This document shows, in pieces, positions 47,567 through 58,365 of a DNA stretch of 64,000 nucleotides. This DNA comes from G963675935 sp963719005. Lineage in GTDB: Bacteria; Planctomycetota; Planctomycetia; Pirellulales; Thermoguttaceae. Location of the stretch: the NCBI GenBank assembly GCA_963719005.1, contig CAVRAR010000010.1, forward strand, positions 124,001 through 188,000. The letters are read 5' to 3'. The position numbers and the translations under genes are program-made. The notes below the pieces were generated by a model, which was not told the origin of the DNA, ran no database searches, and was given only the letters and a program-made list of their open reading frames with translations. Position 1 is the first letter of the stretch. The number at the start of each line of letters is the position of its first letter.

Positions 47567-47622
47567 CGTTTAGCCCCGGCGTCTTCGCCGGGACGAACGC
47601 CGCGTGGACGCGGCGGCTAAAC
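47567..47622. repeat. GTTTAGCC...GGCGGCTAAAC palindrome
   Basis: CGTTTAGCCCCGGCGTCTTC at the left and GCGTGGACGCGGCGGCTAAA C at the right. A related half (CGCCGCGTGGACGCGGCGGC then TAAAC) is at 49921-49944 just after groEL2. It lies between groEL1 and dnaJ. Confidence 0.7.
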
Positions 47623-47646
47623 GCTCTACGCGATCAAGCGCTCCTC

Positions 47647-47697
47647 AAGCAACGATGGGGTCACCCCGCGACGAGGCGACCCCATGATCGTTGCTTC
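47647..47697. repeat. near-perfect inverted repeat after groEL1
   Basis: AAGCAACGATGGGGTCACCC at the left and GGCGACCCCATGATCGTTGC then TT at the right, with about 10 bases between. On the RNA of the groEL1 strand it would be a long stable hairpin 27 bases after the stop, and could act as a terminator or a processing site between groEL1 and dnaJ. There is no T-run. Confidence 0.6.
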
Positions 47698-47723
47698 GAT
47701 AGACTGTCACGAGCGGAATTCCA

Positions 47724-49344
47724 CTAGCGGACACTCCCCTCGACTTGCCGCTTCTTCTTGTCGTCCTTGTTCAGGTCGGTCACCAGCGTCTCGGTCGTCA
47801 GCATCAGCCCGGCGATGCTGGCGGCGTTCTGCAAGGCCGAACGGACGACCTTCAGCGGATCGATGATGCCCGCCTTGAACATATCGACGTACTTGCCGGT
47901 GTTGGCGTCGTAGCCGGTGTTGGTGGGCTTGTCGTTCACTTCGTCGGCGATCACCGAGCCGTCGACGCCGCAGTTGTCGGCGATCTGGCGGATCGGCATC
48001 GGCAGCGAACGCAACACGATATCGACGCCGATCTTCTCGTCGCCGCGGGCGCTGCCGCGGGCCTTCTCGACCGCTTCGCGGCAACGCAGCAGGGCCACGC
48101 CGCCGCCCGGCACGATGCCTTCTTCGGCCGCCGCACGGGTGGCGTGCAGGGCGTCTTCCACCCGGGCCTTCTTCTGCTTCATCTCGGCCTCGGTGTTGGC
48201 GCCGACGGAAACGACGGCCACGCCGCCGCAGAGTTTCGCCAGCCGCTCTTGGAACTTCTCGCGGTCGTAATCGCTGTCGCTCGATTCGATCTGGTTGCGG
48301 AGTTGATCGCAGCGGGCCTTGATGTCGGCGTGCTTGCCGGCGCCCTCGACCAGCGTCGTCGCGTCCTTGTCGACCGTGATCTTCTTCGCGCGGCCGAGTT
48401 GTTCGAGCGTTACGTTTTCCAGCTTCACGCCGAGGTCTTCGCTGATGACCGTGCCGGCCGTGAGCGTGGCGATGTCGCCGAGCATCGCCTTGCGGCGGTC
48501 GCCGAAGCCGGGCGCCTTCACCGCGCAGATGTTCAGAATGCCGCGGAGCTTGTTGACCACCAGCGTCGTCAAGGCCTCGCCCTCGATGTCCTCGGCGACG
48601 ATCAGAAGCGGCTTGCCGCGCTGCATCACTTTTTCCAGCAGCGGAATCAGATCGCGCAGGTTGCTGATCTTCTTCTCGTGGATCAGGATGTAGGCGTCTT
48701 CCAGCAGGCAATCCATCTCGGGCGAGCGGTTGATGAAGTAGGGCGAGAGGTAGCCCTTGTCGAACTGCATGCCCTCGACCACTTCGTAAGTCGTCTCGGC
48801 GGTCTTGCCCTCCTCGACGGTAATCACGCCGTCCTTGCCGACCTTGTCCATCGCCTCGGCCAGCAGAGTTGCCGATGACCGGGTCGTTGTTGGCGCTGAT
48901 CGAGCCGACCTTGGCCATCTCTTCCTTGTCGGCGACCGGCTTGGCCATCGTGCGAAGATGTGCGACGGCGGCGTCGACGGCCCTGTCGATGCCGCGGCGG
49001 ATGGCCGTCGGATTGCTGCCGGCGGCGATGTTCCGCAGCCCCTCGCGGAAGATGGCGCGGGCCAAGACCGTGGCGGTAGTCGTGCCGTCGCCGGCCACGT
49101 CCGAGGTCTTCGACGCCACTTCGTTGACCAACTTCGCGCCCATGTTCTCGAAGCGGTCTTCCAGCTCGACCTCCTTGCTGACGGTCACGCCGTCCTTGGT
49201 GACGGTCGGGCCGCCGTAGGATTTGTCGAGGATCACGTTGCGGCCGGTCGGGCCCAAGGTCACCGCGACCACGTCGGCCAGTTTATCCACGCCGCGGAGC
49301 ATCCGCTCGCGGGCGTGCTGTGCATATAGGAGTTGTTTTGGCAC
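47724..49344 (-). CDS. groEL1: chaperonin GroEL, paralogue without Gly-Gly-Met tail, one frameshift
   Basis: 540 residues joined. Nucleotide site: VTLGPTGRNVILDKSYGGPT, VTKDGVTVSKEVELEDRFEN and VAGDGTTTATVLARAI; apical and lower parts continue in the second frame (VGKDGVITVEEGKTAETTYE; EEGIVPGGGVALLRCREAVE). The shift is at about 48868, where one extra T in AACTCTGCTGG breaks NDPVIGN-LLAEAMDKVG; the rest is intact. The C-terminus ends KKKRQVEGSVR with no Gly-Gly-Met repeats, unlike the second copy. It follows groES by about 97 bases. Confidence 0.92.
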
Positions 49345-49363
49345 TGTTGGCGTTCCTTGTAGA

Positions 49364-49430
49364 GGGGTCAGGGATCAGGGGGCCAGGGACCAGGGATCAG
49401 AATCTCTGACCCCTGATCCCTGACCCCTGT
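49364..49430. repeat. GGGGTCAGGGATCAGG inverted repeat between groES and groEL1
   Basis: GGGGTCAGGGATCAGGGGGC and CTGACCCCTGATCCCTGACC then CC form an inverted repeat of about 67 bases total. It lies in the leader of groEL1, so a hairpin there may separate its expression from groES. Confidence 0.75.
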
Positions 49431-49441
49431 CCTCTTGTTTG

Positions 49442-49741
49442 TTACTTCACGATCTTGGCCAGGATGTCGGATTCGCGGACGATTTTGACTTCGCGGCCGT
49501 CGATTTCGATCTCGCTGCCGCTGTACTTGCCGTAAATGACTTCGTCGCCGACGGCCACCGAGAGCTTGCCGCGCTCGCCGCTGTCGAGCAGCTTGCCCGG
49601 CCCGACGGCCAACACGGTGCCGCGCTGCGGCTTTTCCTTGGCGGTGTCGGGCAGCACGATGCCGCCGGCCGTCATCTCTTCGGCCTCCATCGGTTCCACA
49701 ACGACGCGATCATCCAATGGCTTCAAGTTGAGTTCCTTCAT
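49442..49741 (-). CDS. groES: co-chaperonin GroES
   Basis: 99 residues. KPLDDRVVVEPMEAEEMTAG, then GGIVLPDTAKEKPQRGTVLA (mobile loop), VGDEVIYGKYSGSEIEIDGR and the end ESDILAKIVK are typical. It caps the GroEL ring. Placed between the two groEL genes, so it may serve both. ATG at 49741. Confidence 0.97.
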   Translation of the reverse strand: MKELNLKPLDDRVVVEPMEAEEMTAGGIVLPDTAKEKPQRGTVLAVGPGKLLDSGERGKLSVAVGDEVIYGKYSGSEIEIDGREVKIVRESDILAKIVK

Positions 49742-49797
49742 AGTCCGTTTTCCTCAAGCTAAGAGTACAGGTTTGGTTTCTTGTTACTTCTCGCAGC

Positions 49798-49874
49798 AAT
49801 AGCCGGGAGCTAACAGCTCCCGGAGGCGATTACCGATCCTCCGCCCATTCCGGGAGCCGTTGGCTCCCGGCTAT
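49798..49874. repeat. AATAGCCGGGAGC family palindrome, copy 3
   Basis: CAATAGCCGGGAGCTAACAG then CTCCCGG at the left; CCGGGAGCCGTTGGCTCCCG then GCTAT at the right. It lies between groEL2 and groES, where its hairpin may separate or stabilise the parts of the transcript; the GCGTGGACGCGGCGGC half-repeat follows at 49921-49944. Confidence 0.85.
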
Positions 49875-49951
49875 CTTCACTTTTTCGACTTTTTCATACC
49901 TCTTTTCAATTTGGAGAAATCGCCGCGTGGACGCGGCGGCTAAACGATGGG

Positions 49952-51640
<1,689 letters not shown>

Positions 51641-51910
51641 AGCGGATTCCTCCTGTTGCTGGCGATGATTTCGGAGTCAGGACGGTATACCGCGACCACG
51701 ATTGGCAGCCGCAGAATGTTTTGGCCTCGATAGATGCAAGCGGCGTGCCAACGCGGCTTGAATGGACATTAAGTTATGAATACACAACAGGTTACGGCGA
51801 TTCCTGATTTCGGTGGTTTCGCAGGTCGCGCTTCACCGATTCGCCCCGCATGTCATTTTGGCAGGTTCGGAACCGTTTTGCTTGCAGGGTCCGCGTGGTA
51901 TAACAGTGGC

Positions 51911-52243
51911 ATGGGTACCAAGACCGGGCAAAGTGGTCAAAAGGCCGACGTCAGGCAACACCGCGTGCAGTATCCGATCTCCGCCTACACGTTTCCACAC
52001 GAGGCGTGCATCCACGGAGTGCGCTTCGACGACGAATTCATCCATGTCGAGTTGACGGACGGACGAGTGCTTTCCATACCGCTCTGGTGGATTCCAACGC
52101 TCTACAACGCCTCGGCCGAAGATCGCACGAAATACGAGTTAAATCGCACGCGGACGGCAGTAATCTGGAACCCGGACCATTGCGCCATCAACGACGAACT
52201 GCGCGTAGCCGATTATCTGGGGCAAAATCAAGTCGTCTCCTGA
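51911..52243 (+). CDS. DUF2442 domain-containing protein
   Basis: 110 residues from ATG 51911 (a longer frame to 51776 is open but the first part has no conserved sequence). The domain is HGVRFDDEFIHVELTDGRVL then SIPLWWIPTLYNASAEDRTK and INDELRVADYLGQ, the DUF2442 pattern, often found next to toxin-antitoxin or DUF4160 genes and of unknown function. No DUF4160 gene is seen in the 170 bases after it. Lies between groEL2 (divergent) and the Hsp70 gene (convergent). Confidence 0.8.
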   Translation: MGTKTGQSGQKADVRQHRVQYPISAYTFPHEACIHGVRFDDEFIHVELTDGRVLSIPLWWIPTLYNASAEDRTKYELNRTRTAVIWNPDHCAINDELRVADYLGQNQVVS

Positions 52244-52411
52244 GATCGATTGGATTCGTTTGCAGACGAGTTGCTACACAATCGACGAACAGCGCGACTC
52301 TTTCTCCCGGTCTTCCCAGCCCACGTTCGCAGTATTGGACGATGTGTTCCAGAGTTTCTTGACGTCGGCTGGTGCGCCATGGTCGCGGTTGTCTAGCCGG
52401 TGTCGCATGGA

Positions 52412-53986
52412 CTAAGGCGAGGCGCCGGCGCCCTTGCACAACCGATCGCGCCACGTAGCGAGGTCGTTCAGATCCCGGCCTGCGTTCCGTTGAATCTCGA
52501 TTCGACGCGAGTAGCGAATGCTAGGGACTCGTGCGGACACGGAGATTCGGCCGTCGGCGCTGTAGGCGTACTCGACCTCGACCGCCGTGTTCTTCGGCAA
52601 TCCCGACGGCAGATCGCGCACAACGCACTCTCCCAAGGTAATACACGCCTCGGGCCGCTGGCTCTCCCCCTCGACGACCACCACGCAGACCGCTTGCTGG
52701 CTGGCTCGGGCGGTTCTGAAGGTTCGAGCGGCGCGGCAGGGCAAAGGCGTGTTCTTAGGAATCAAGATCGCGTTAACCTTCTGTTGCGTTTGCGGATGGG
52801 TTCCGACGACGCCGAGGCTGTGGGAATTGACGTTGATCAGCTTGCACCGCTTCTCCGGCGGCACCGTCGTGTCGCCGACCAGCATGGCAGCGTAAAGAGC
52901 GGCGCCGTGGGCCACCACTTCATCGGGCGAAAGCGAGCAATCCAGCTCCTTGCCCGTCACCTTTCGCAACATCCGGCCGATCATCGGCATGCGTCCCGAT
53001 CCGCCCACCAGCAAAACGCGGTCGATCTCCGGCCACGTCAAGCCGGCCTGCTTGACGACCAGCGAAGTGGTCGTCTCCGTCCGTTCGACGAGGTCGCGGG
53101 TAAGATCCTCGAATCGTTCTCTGCTCACCTCGATTCTCATGCGAATCCCGGCATGGATGCAGACGACGGTGGCCTTCGACCGCTCGGTGAGCGTGTGTTT
53201 CGCTTCCTGGGCGTCGATCCACAACTGGGCGGCGTCCTGCGGGTCGCTGCGCGGGTCAATACCCTGCGCGGCCATGAACTGTTCAGCGATGTAATTGACC
53301 AGGCGCTCGTCGAAATCCTTCCCACCCAGCAGCACGTCGCCGTCGGTGGCCAAGGTGCGGAACTGGGAGCCGGCGAGTTCCAGGATGGTGACGTCGAAGG
53401 TTCCGCCCCCCAGGTCGTAGACCAGGACTCGCATGGGCTTGGAGTCGCCGTCCGATAAACCGCCGCCGAATCGGCCGTGCAAGTGTCCATAAGCCACGGC
53501 AGCCGCCGTGGGCTCGTTGATGATGTCGAGCACGTCCAGCCCCACGAGTCGCCCGGCGTCTTGCGTGGCCTTGCGGCGCGTCTCGTCGAAGAACGCGGGC
53601 ACGGTGATGACCGCCCGGGAGATCGGTCCGAGACGCCGCTCGGCATCTTGCTTCAGCCGCTCGAGCACGAACGCACTGAGGATTTCCGGCGGGACTTCGA
53701 ATCCGTGAATCTTGCGACGGGCGTACTTGCCGCCCATGTCGCGTTTGAAGCACTCGACGTAGGAATCGGGCGCGAACACGCAGTTTTTGACGGCTTCCTT
53801 GCCCACCGTGACGCCATCGTCGTCAAAAAACAGGGCACTGGGTGTCAGCAAGTCGCCCGTACCGTTGAGCGCCGTGGTCGGCCGGCCCGTTGTGTCGAGA
53901 TATGCCACGACGGAATAGGTCGTGCCCAAGTCGATTCCAACCGGCTGACGTTTCTGGGCGTCTCCTGGTAGTTCGCCGGCGCTCAT
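52412..53986 (-). CDS. Hsp70-family protein lacking the helical lid
   Basis: 524 residues from ATG 53986, which overlaps the upstream gene's stop (ATGA). Actin-fold ATPase motifs: VGIDLGTTYSVVAYLDTTG, VYDLGGGTFDVTILELAG, and VLLVGGSGRMPMIGRMLRK; VPAFFDETRRKATQDAGRL is the usual inter-lobe region. A short substrate-binding beta part (NVNSHSLGVVGTHPQTQQKV, ILIPKNTPLP) follows, but the protein ends soon after and has no helical lid. So it is an Hsp70 relative, not the housekeeping DnaK. Coupled to an FHA protein, it probably works with that membrane protein. Confidence 0.88.
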   Translation of the reverse strand: MSAGELPGDAQKRQPVGIDLGTTYSVVAYLDTTGRPTTALNGTGDLLTPSALFFDDDGVTVGKEAVKNCVFAPDSYVECFKRDMGGKYARRKIHGFEVPPEILSAFVLERLKQDAERRLGPISRAVITVPAFFDETRRKATQDAGRLVGLDVLDIINEPTAAAVAYGHLHGRFGGGLSDGDSKPMRVLVYDLGGGTFDVTILELAGSQFRTLATDGDVLLGGKDFDERLVNYIAEQFMAAQGIDPRSDPQDAAQLWIDAQEAKHTLTERSKATVVCIHAGIRMRIEVSRERFEDLTRDLVERTETTTSLVVKQAGLTWPEIDRVLLVGGSGRMPMIGRMLRKVTGKELDCSLSPDEVVAHGAALYAAMLVGDTTVPPEKRCKLINVNSHSLGVVGTHPQTQQKVNAILIPKNTPLPCRAARTFRTARASQQAVCVVVVEGESQRPEACITLGECVVRDLPSGLPKNTAVEVEYAYSADGRISVSARVPSIRYSRRIEIQRNAGRDLNDLATWRDRLCKGAGASP

Positions 53987-55494
53987 GGTTGCTTCGGTGG
54001 TGTCGATGGTGGGGGGACGGGTGAGGCGGGCACCCAAATGCTGGCGTTGCCGCGGTCGCGCAGCCAGAGATCGATTAGTTCCGGATTCACGATCGTTACG
54101 TAGTGAAGGTTCTTGAGCCCCTGGCTCTTTTCTTCGGGAACAGCGTCGCTGTATATGCCGAGAATCTTTCCCTCGCCGTTCACCACGGGGCTGCCGTAGG
54201 CGTTCTGGGGGATTTCGGCTTGGACGTGCAGCAGCTTTGGCTCGCCCGGCAAACTTCGTCGCGCAGCTTCGATGCCGTACACGCTTCCCTCGGTCAGACG
54301 CGGCTCGAACGAGTCGTAACGAGTCATCTTCTGGCCTTTGTGCGTAAAGCCGAAGCAGCCGACGGGAAATCCCTCGTCGACCGCATCCAATTCCTTGGAC
54401 GATGCCAGGGACGCGATCTTCGGCAACGGGCCTTGGACGGTCAGTAGACCGGTATTAACGAAAAGCCGGTCGGTCGATTCCGATTTCTCGGACACCACGG
54501 CAAACGGAGCCAGCACTCGGATGTCCCGCACTTCGGCCTTGAAGTTGAACTTGAGACCGTCGGTAGGATGCGTCACCCATATCTTGAACGAATCTTTGTC
54601 GCGCATCTCCGCTAGATCTGCGGCATAGACGGCGGAGGTCAGCAACGTGTCCTTGCCGACGGCCACGCACGTGGCGTGGGGCCAGTAGTGACCGGCCTTT
54701 TCCACCACGATCAAGAAGACGGCGTCCTTGAGTTGGACGCCGAGGTCTTTCGCCGCACGCGGCGGCGCGGCCGGCTCTTTCGACTCATCTCCGCCCGCGA
54801 CATGGGCTCTCTCTTCATTGCCGGAAGGGTCATCCGTCTTCTTCTCCCGGGATTTTTCCTGGGATGTCTTCGCGGGGGTGGAATCGTTCGTCGAAGCAGC
54901 CGGCAATGCCGGCGCGGCGGGTTGATTGACGGTTACGTTGATGGTCGGCGGGAAGAACACCGCCCGGACGGCGACCAATGCCAGGATGCCAACCGCCAGT
55001 GCCCCGGCAACCCAGATCAGCCATTGCCGATCTCGTCCCTTCGCCGCGGGCACTTCACCAGCCACTGTCTGATGGTTTGCGGGGAGAGGAGCGGCCGTTG
55101 CGAGGCTCAACCCGTTGGCGTCTGGCAAAGCAGAAACGACGTTGGACAAGCCGTCGCGGTCGGCGGCGTCCGCGTCGGATGCCTTCGCCATCGCAACAAC
55201 GTGAAAGGAGAACTCCGGGCCGGACTCCGACATGCGAATCACGTCGCCCGATCGAACGTGCGTCGCTCCGACGATGCGCCGTTTCCCGATCCACATCTCA
55301 CCGCCGGCGCAGCGAACGTACCAGCCGCCCTCCTGGAGACGAAACTTTGCCGACCGGCCTTTCGCCGCGGAGTCCTGTTGAGGATCGAAGCAGACCTCGC
55401 AGTTTGGATCGCACCCCACCTGGAACGCCCGGCAGTCGAGCGCAATTCGCTCATTCTGCCTGGCGCCCGAGAGGATGAGGATTTCGACTGCCAT
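53983..55494 (-). CDS. FHA domain / membrane / trypsin-like pseudoprotease protein
   Basis: 503 residues from ATG 55494. Residues 1-100 are FHA-like (VEILILSGARQNERIALDCR, GGWYVRCAGGEMWIGKRR, GDVIRMSESGPEFSFHVVAM). A membrane helix is at about residues 160-180 (WLIWVAGALAVGILALVAVR), then an acidic linker (SREKKTDDPSGNEERAHVAG) and an extracytoplasmic trypsin-like domain. There the histidine loop reads KDTLLTSAVYAADLAEM (His lost) and the serine loop reads IPQNAYGSPVVNGEGKILGI. So it is likely an inactive protease that binds something outside and links it to phospho-threonine binding inside. ATGA overlap with the Hsp70 gene. Confidence 0.82.
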   Translation of the reverse strand: MAVEILILSGARQNERIALDCRAFQVGCDPNCEVCFDPQQDSAAKGRSAKFRLQEGGWYVRCAGGEMWIGKRRIVGATHVRSGDVIRMSESGPEFSFHVVAMAKASDADAADRDGLSNVVSALPDANGLSLATAAPLPANHQTVAGEVPAAKGRDRQWLIWVAGALAVGILALVAVRAVFFPPTINVTVNQPAAPALPAASTNDSTPAKTSQEKSREKKTDDPSGNEERAHVAGGDESKEPAAPPRAAKDLGVQLKDAVFLIVVEKAGHYWPHATCVAVGKDTLLTSAVYAADLAEMRDKDSFKIWVTHPTDGLKFNFKAEVRDIRVLAPFAVVSEKSESTDRLFVNTGLLTVQGPLPKIASLASSKELDAVDEGFPVGCFGFTHKGQKMTRYDSFEPRLTEGSVYGIEAARRSLPGEPKLLHVQAEIPQNAYGSPVVNGEGKILGIYSDAVPEEKSQGLKNLHYVTIVNPELIDLWLRDRGNASIWVPASPVPPPSTPPKQP

Positions 55495-55553
55495 GCACGC
55501 GATCTCCAAGTCTCAGACGTCGCGGACTCTCGCGGGCGGTAGTTCTTGGGTGC

Positions 55554-56652
55554 TCAATCGTTCGCGGCCGCATTGGGTTGTTTTGCGTTGGCGGCAGGCT
55601 GCTCTCGGCCCAAGGCGACGTACATGCCGCGGAGATTGGTGAACATGGCTTTGTAAACTCGTTCTCCGCCGGGCTCCGGCGGGGCGAACTGCAAGCCGTT
55701 ACACTGCATGTGCCGAACGAGCGCAAAAAGGTTGTCCCCCTGGAAACGGATCCCGCCGTTGAACACGGACGCATCGTTGACGGTAATGGCCCTGTGGGCC
55801 GCCGCCACTAAGGTTTGGATGAATCGCTTGCCTGCGGAGTAGTCCAAGAACTCCTGGGGATCCTTGCGCACCTCGCTAGGGTAGGCGGCGTCCAGCGCGG
55901 CGTACAAGCCATTGACGGCCCGCATCAGCTTATTTTGATTTTTGGGGCTGATCTTGTTCGTCGTCTGGACGTCTCTAACCGCGGCGTCTCGCGCGGTCAA
56001 AATTGTCGCGGGCCGCGTCACACTCGTGGCCGCGCAAGGCAAGCGGCCACTTCGGCAATAATATCTTTCCGTCGCCCGCGGCAAAAACCAATCGGCTTCC
56101 CGCGTGGCCGCCGTCGGTCAGTCGAATCAGACGCAGTTCCTGCTGGGTGAGTTTGATGTCGGCCTCCGGCTGAGGCAGGCTCTTTCCGTCGAGGACATAT
56201 TGAAGCGACATCACGGAACTCGAAAGCTCCTGCAAGAGCCAATTCAGCATGTCGGTCATACTGCGGTCGCCGCCGCGCATGATGGCCTGATACTGCTTCT
56301 CCACCCGCTCTTTCAGCATTTTCTGACGGCGGTTCTCGACCGTGATCGCATCGGGATGCTTCTTGCGGTACTCCTCCTCGTAGATGTGGCGACGTTCGTA
56401 GTACGCCTTCACGTAATCGACCGAGTTCTGGATTTCCTGGGCGACGGCTTCGGCGTTGATCTTTCGTGCCTCAGCGACCGAACGGGCCATGTAGCCGCAG
56501 GCGGCAATGTAGTGTGCCTCGGCGTTGATCTGCGCCGAAAGCGGCGTCCCAGCGAAGGCGGTCGCCGTGGGCCACGCCACGATGCACAACAGTAGCGCCG
56601 CCGCCATCCGCGACAACCGCGAAGAAAATCGACGCTTACGGTGTGTTGACAC
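55554..56652 (-). CDS. secreted protein of unknown function, one frameshift
   Basis: Starts at GTG 56652 behind AAAGGAG, with a signal peptide (MAAALLLCIVAWPTATAFAG). The first frame runs to about 55980 with a helical region (AEARKINAEAVAQEIQNSVD; YYERRHIYEEEYRKKHPDAI) and the second, from about 55990, gives ARDAAVRDVQTTNKISPKNQ, NKLMRAVNGLYAALDAAYPS and FNGGIRFQGDNLFALVRHMQ. Joined length about 365 residues. No family recognised; similar secreted helical proteins accompany Hsp70/FHA genes in planctomycetes as far as I know, but I cannot name one. It lies 59 bases before the FHA gene, same strand. Confidence 0.6.
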
Positions 56653-56782
56653 GATCTAACTCCTTTCGAGTCAGCGATAGAGAAGGTCGATAAGCCCCGC
56701 CTGCCCAATAGGGCCTATTGCTCATAGCCGAATACACGGTATATTAGCAGGTGTCGCCTCCTCTTACAAGTGGGGTACTCGT

Positions 56783-58327
56783 ATGCCTAAGACACTCGAC
56801 CCGTATCATCGCTGGCTGGGAATACCGCCTAAGGATCAGCCGCCGAACCATTATCGGCTCTTGGGGATTGAGCAGTTCGAGCCCGATCAGGAGGTGATCC
56901 GCGATGCGGCCGAGCAACGGATGGCCCACGTGCGGACGTATCAGTTGGGACAGTACTCCGAGCTTTCGCAGAAGATCCTCAACGAGTTGGCCGCTGCCAA
57001 GGCGTGTCTGCTCGATCCGCAAAAGAAAGCCGTCTACGACCGGCAGTTGCAGGCGCTTCGTGGTAGCCCTGAGGCGCTGGGAAGCGTCGCCGAGTTTCCG
57101 CCCACTCTTCGGCCCGTGCCGCCGGCGCTGGGAAAACCGACGCCGCGCCCCGTTACGCACTGGCTGGCGCCGTCGGTGGTCGGTGGAATTGCGTTGCTGG
57201 TGGTAGGCATGGGAGTTGCCTTCGTGCTGATTGGGAATTCTGCCCCCGTGAAGGTGGCCGGTGTGACGAACCGCGGAAGAGCCGTCAAACCGCAGAATGC
57301 TGAAGTGCCGCTGCCCAGGCAAGACGGACAGAAGAGCGGGAGATCGGCGTCACGTCCGGCGGGCGCACCCGTCGCGGCTCAGCCGCCCACTCGGCAAGCG
57401 GAGCCAAAGCCGGCAGAGCAGTCCCAGCCGGTTGTGCCTCCGAGTCCCGCAGCGATTGAGACGTCCCCCTCGCCGGAGGCCCCAGCCAAGGCACTGAAGC
57501 CAGCAGAACCCGAAAAACTACCTGGTGAAGCCTTGAAACCACCGGAGGAGAAGTCGGAGACGCCTAGTGCAGGAAAGGATCCGTCCGGCACTGCGAATAA
57601 CGACGCGGTAGCTATCTCGGCCGACGAAGTTCGCAAATGGTTGCCGATCACGCTGCCCTCCGGCGCCGTGGTGACGGGGGCGATGCTCAGTGTTCCCAAA
57701 AATTGGCTAGACAACCTGTTTCCAGAAACGGCAAACGTATTCCCTGTATGGTATGGGCCCAAGAAACTCCAAGGGGTATTCACGCTGGACGGCGTGAGGC
57801 TTCATGGCGCCGCCGCAACGCTTCACAGGAACGGTAGTTTGGCGACCCTGGTGACAGATTATTCAGAGGGACTCCGGGACGGTTGTATCAAGTTGTGGGA
57901 TGACAAGCGAAGGCAAATTCTCTACGCTGAATACCGGCGCGTCCGAAAACGCGACGAGAAGCAGGGGATCGCTTGTCTCTTTCAAGACGGAATCCCTTGG
58001 TTTGTTCAGGTGTGCGACAAAGGCAAGCCGCAATACGAATACCTCGTCAAATGGACGCAGGCCGGCCCACTCCCTCGTTCGGCCGGACAGCTTCGCGGAG
58101 ACGAGATTGCCGAAATGTCCAAGGCAAGTCGGCAATTGGCCGACTTGGAGCACGAGATGAAGCACAACGAAACACAGATCCAGCGGAAACTGGCCAATTA
58201 CATAGCGGGCATCTCGAGCCAGGGCAAGCTCGCCAGCACGCTCGAACGAATCCACCGCAATGGTGCCGCCAGGTCCGCCGAGGCGAATGCCTTCTGGCGA
58301 AGCGCTCTCAGCCGTTCGGGCTTCTGA
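56783..58327 (+). CDS. J-domain-like membrane protein without HPD motif
   Basis: 514 residues. N-terminal 95 residues are J-like (PYHRWLGIPPKDQPPNHYRL, then LLGIEQFEPDQEVIRDAAEQ, and AKACLLDPQKKAVYDRQLQA), as in many planctomycete proteins; the HPD tripeptide needed to stimulate Hsp70 is absent (the helix reads AEQRMAHVRTYQLGQYSELS). A membrane helix follows at about residues 130-152 (SVVGGIALLVVGMGVAFVLI), then a Pro/Ala/Glu-rich linker and a C-terminal domain with YAEYRRVRKRDEKQGIACLF. It is divergent from the secreted-protein/FHA/Hsp70 genes and probably belongs to that group. Confidence 0.8.
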   Translation: MPKTLDPYHRWLGIPPKDQPPNHYRLLGIEQFEPDQEVIRDAAEQRMAHVRTYQLGQYSELSQKILNELAAAKACLLDPQKKAVYDRQLQALRGSPEALGSVAEFPPTLRPVPPALGKPTPRPVTHWLAPSVVGGIALLVVGMGVAFVLIGNSAPVKVAGVTNRGRAVKPQNAEVPLPRQDGQKSGRSASRPAGAPVAAQPPTRQAEPKPAEQSQPVVPPSPAAIETSPSPEAPAKALKPAEPEKLPGEALKPPEEKSETPSAGKDPSGTANNDAVAISADEVRKWLPITLPSGAVVTGAMLSVPKNWLDNLFPETANVFPVWYGPKKLQGVFTLDGVRLHGAAATLHRNGSLATLVTDYSEGLRDGCIKLWDDKRRQILYAEYRRVRKRDEKQGIACLFQDGIPWFVQVCDKGKPQYEYLVKWTQAGPLPRSAGQLRGDEIAEMSKASRQLADLEHEMKHNETQIQRKLANYIAGISSQGKLASTLERIHRNGAARSAEANAFWRSALSRSGF

Positions 58328-58365
58328 TTTTCCGCAGGCGTCAACCCGTCCCGACGCCCGGTGTG

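Noticed and set aside
51641..51910. CIRCE (HrcA operator) upstream of groEL2
   Set aside because: No TTAGCACTC-N9-GAGTGCTAA-like inverted repeat was found.
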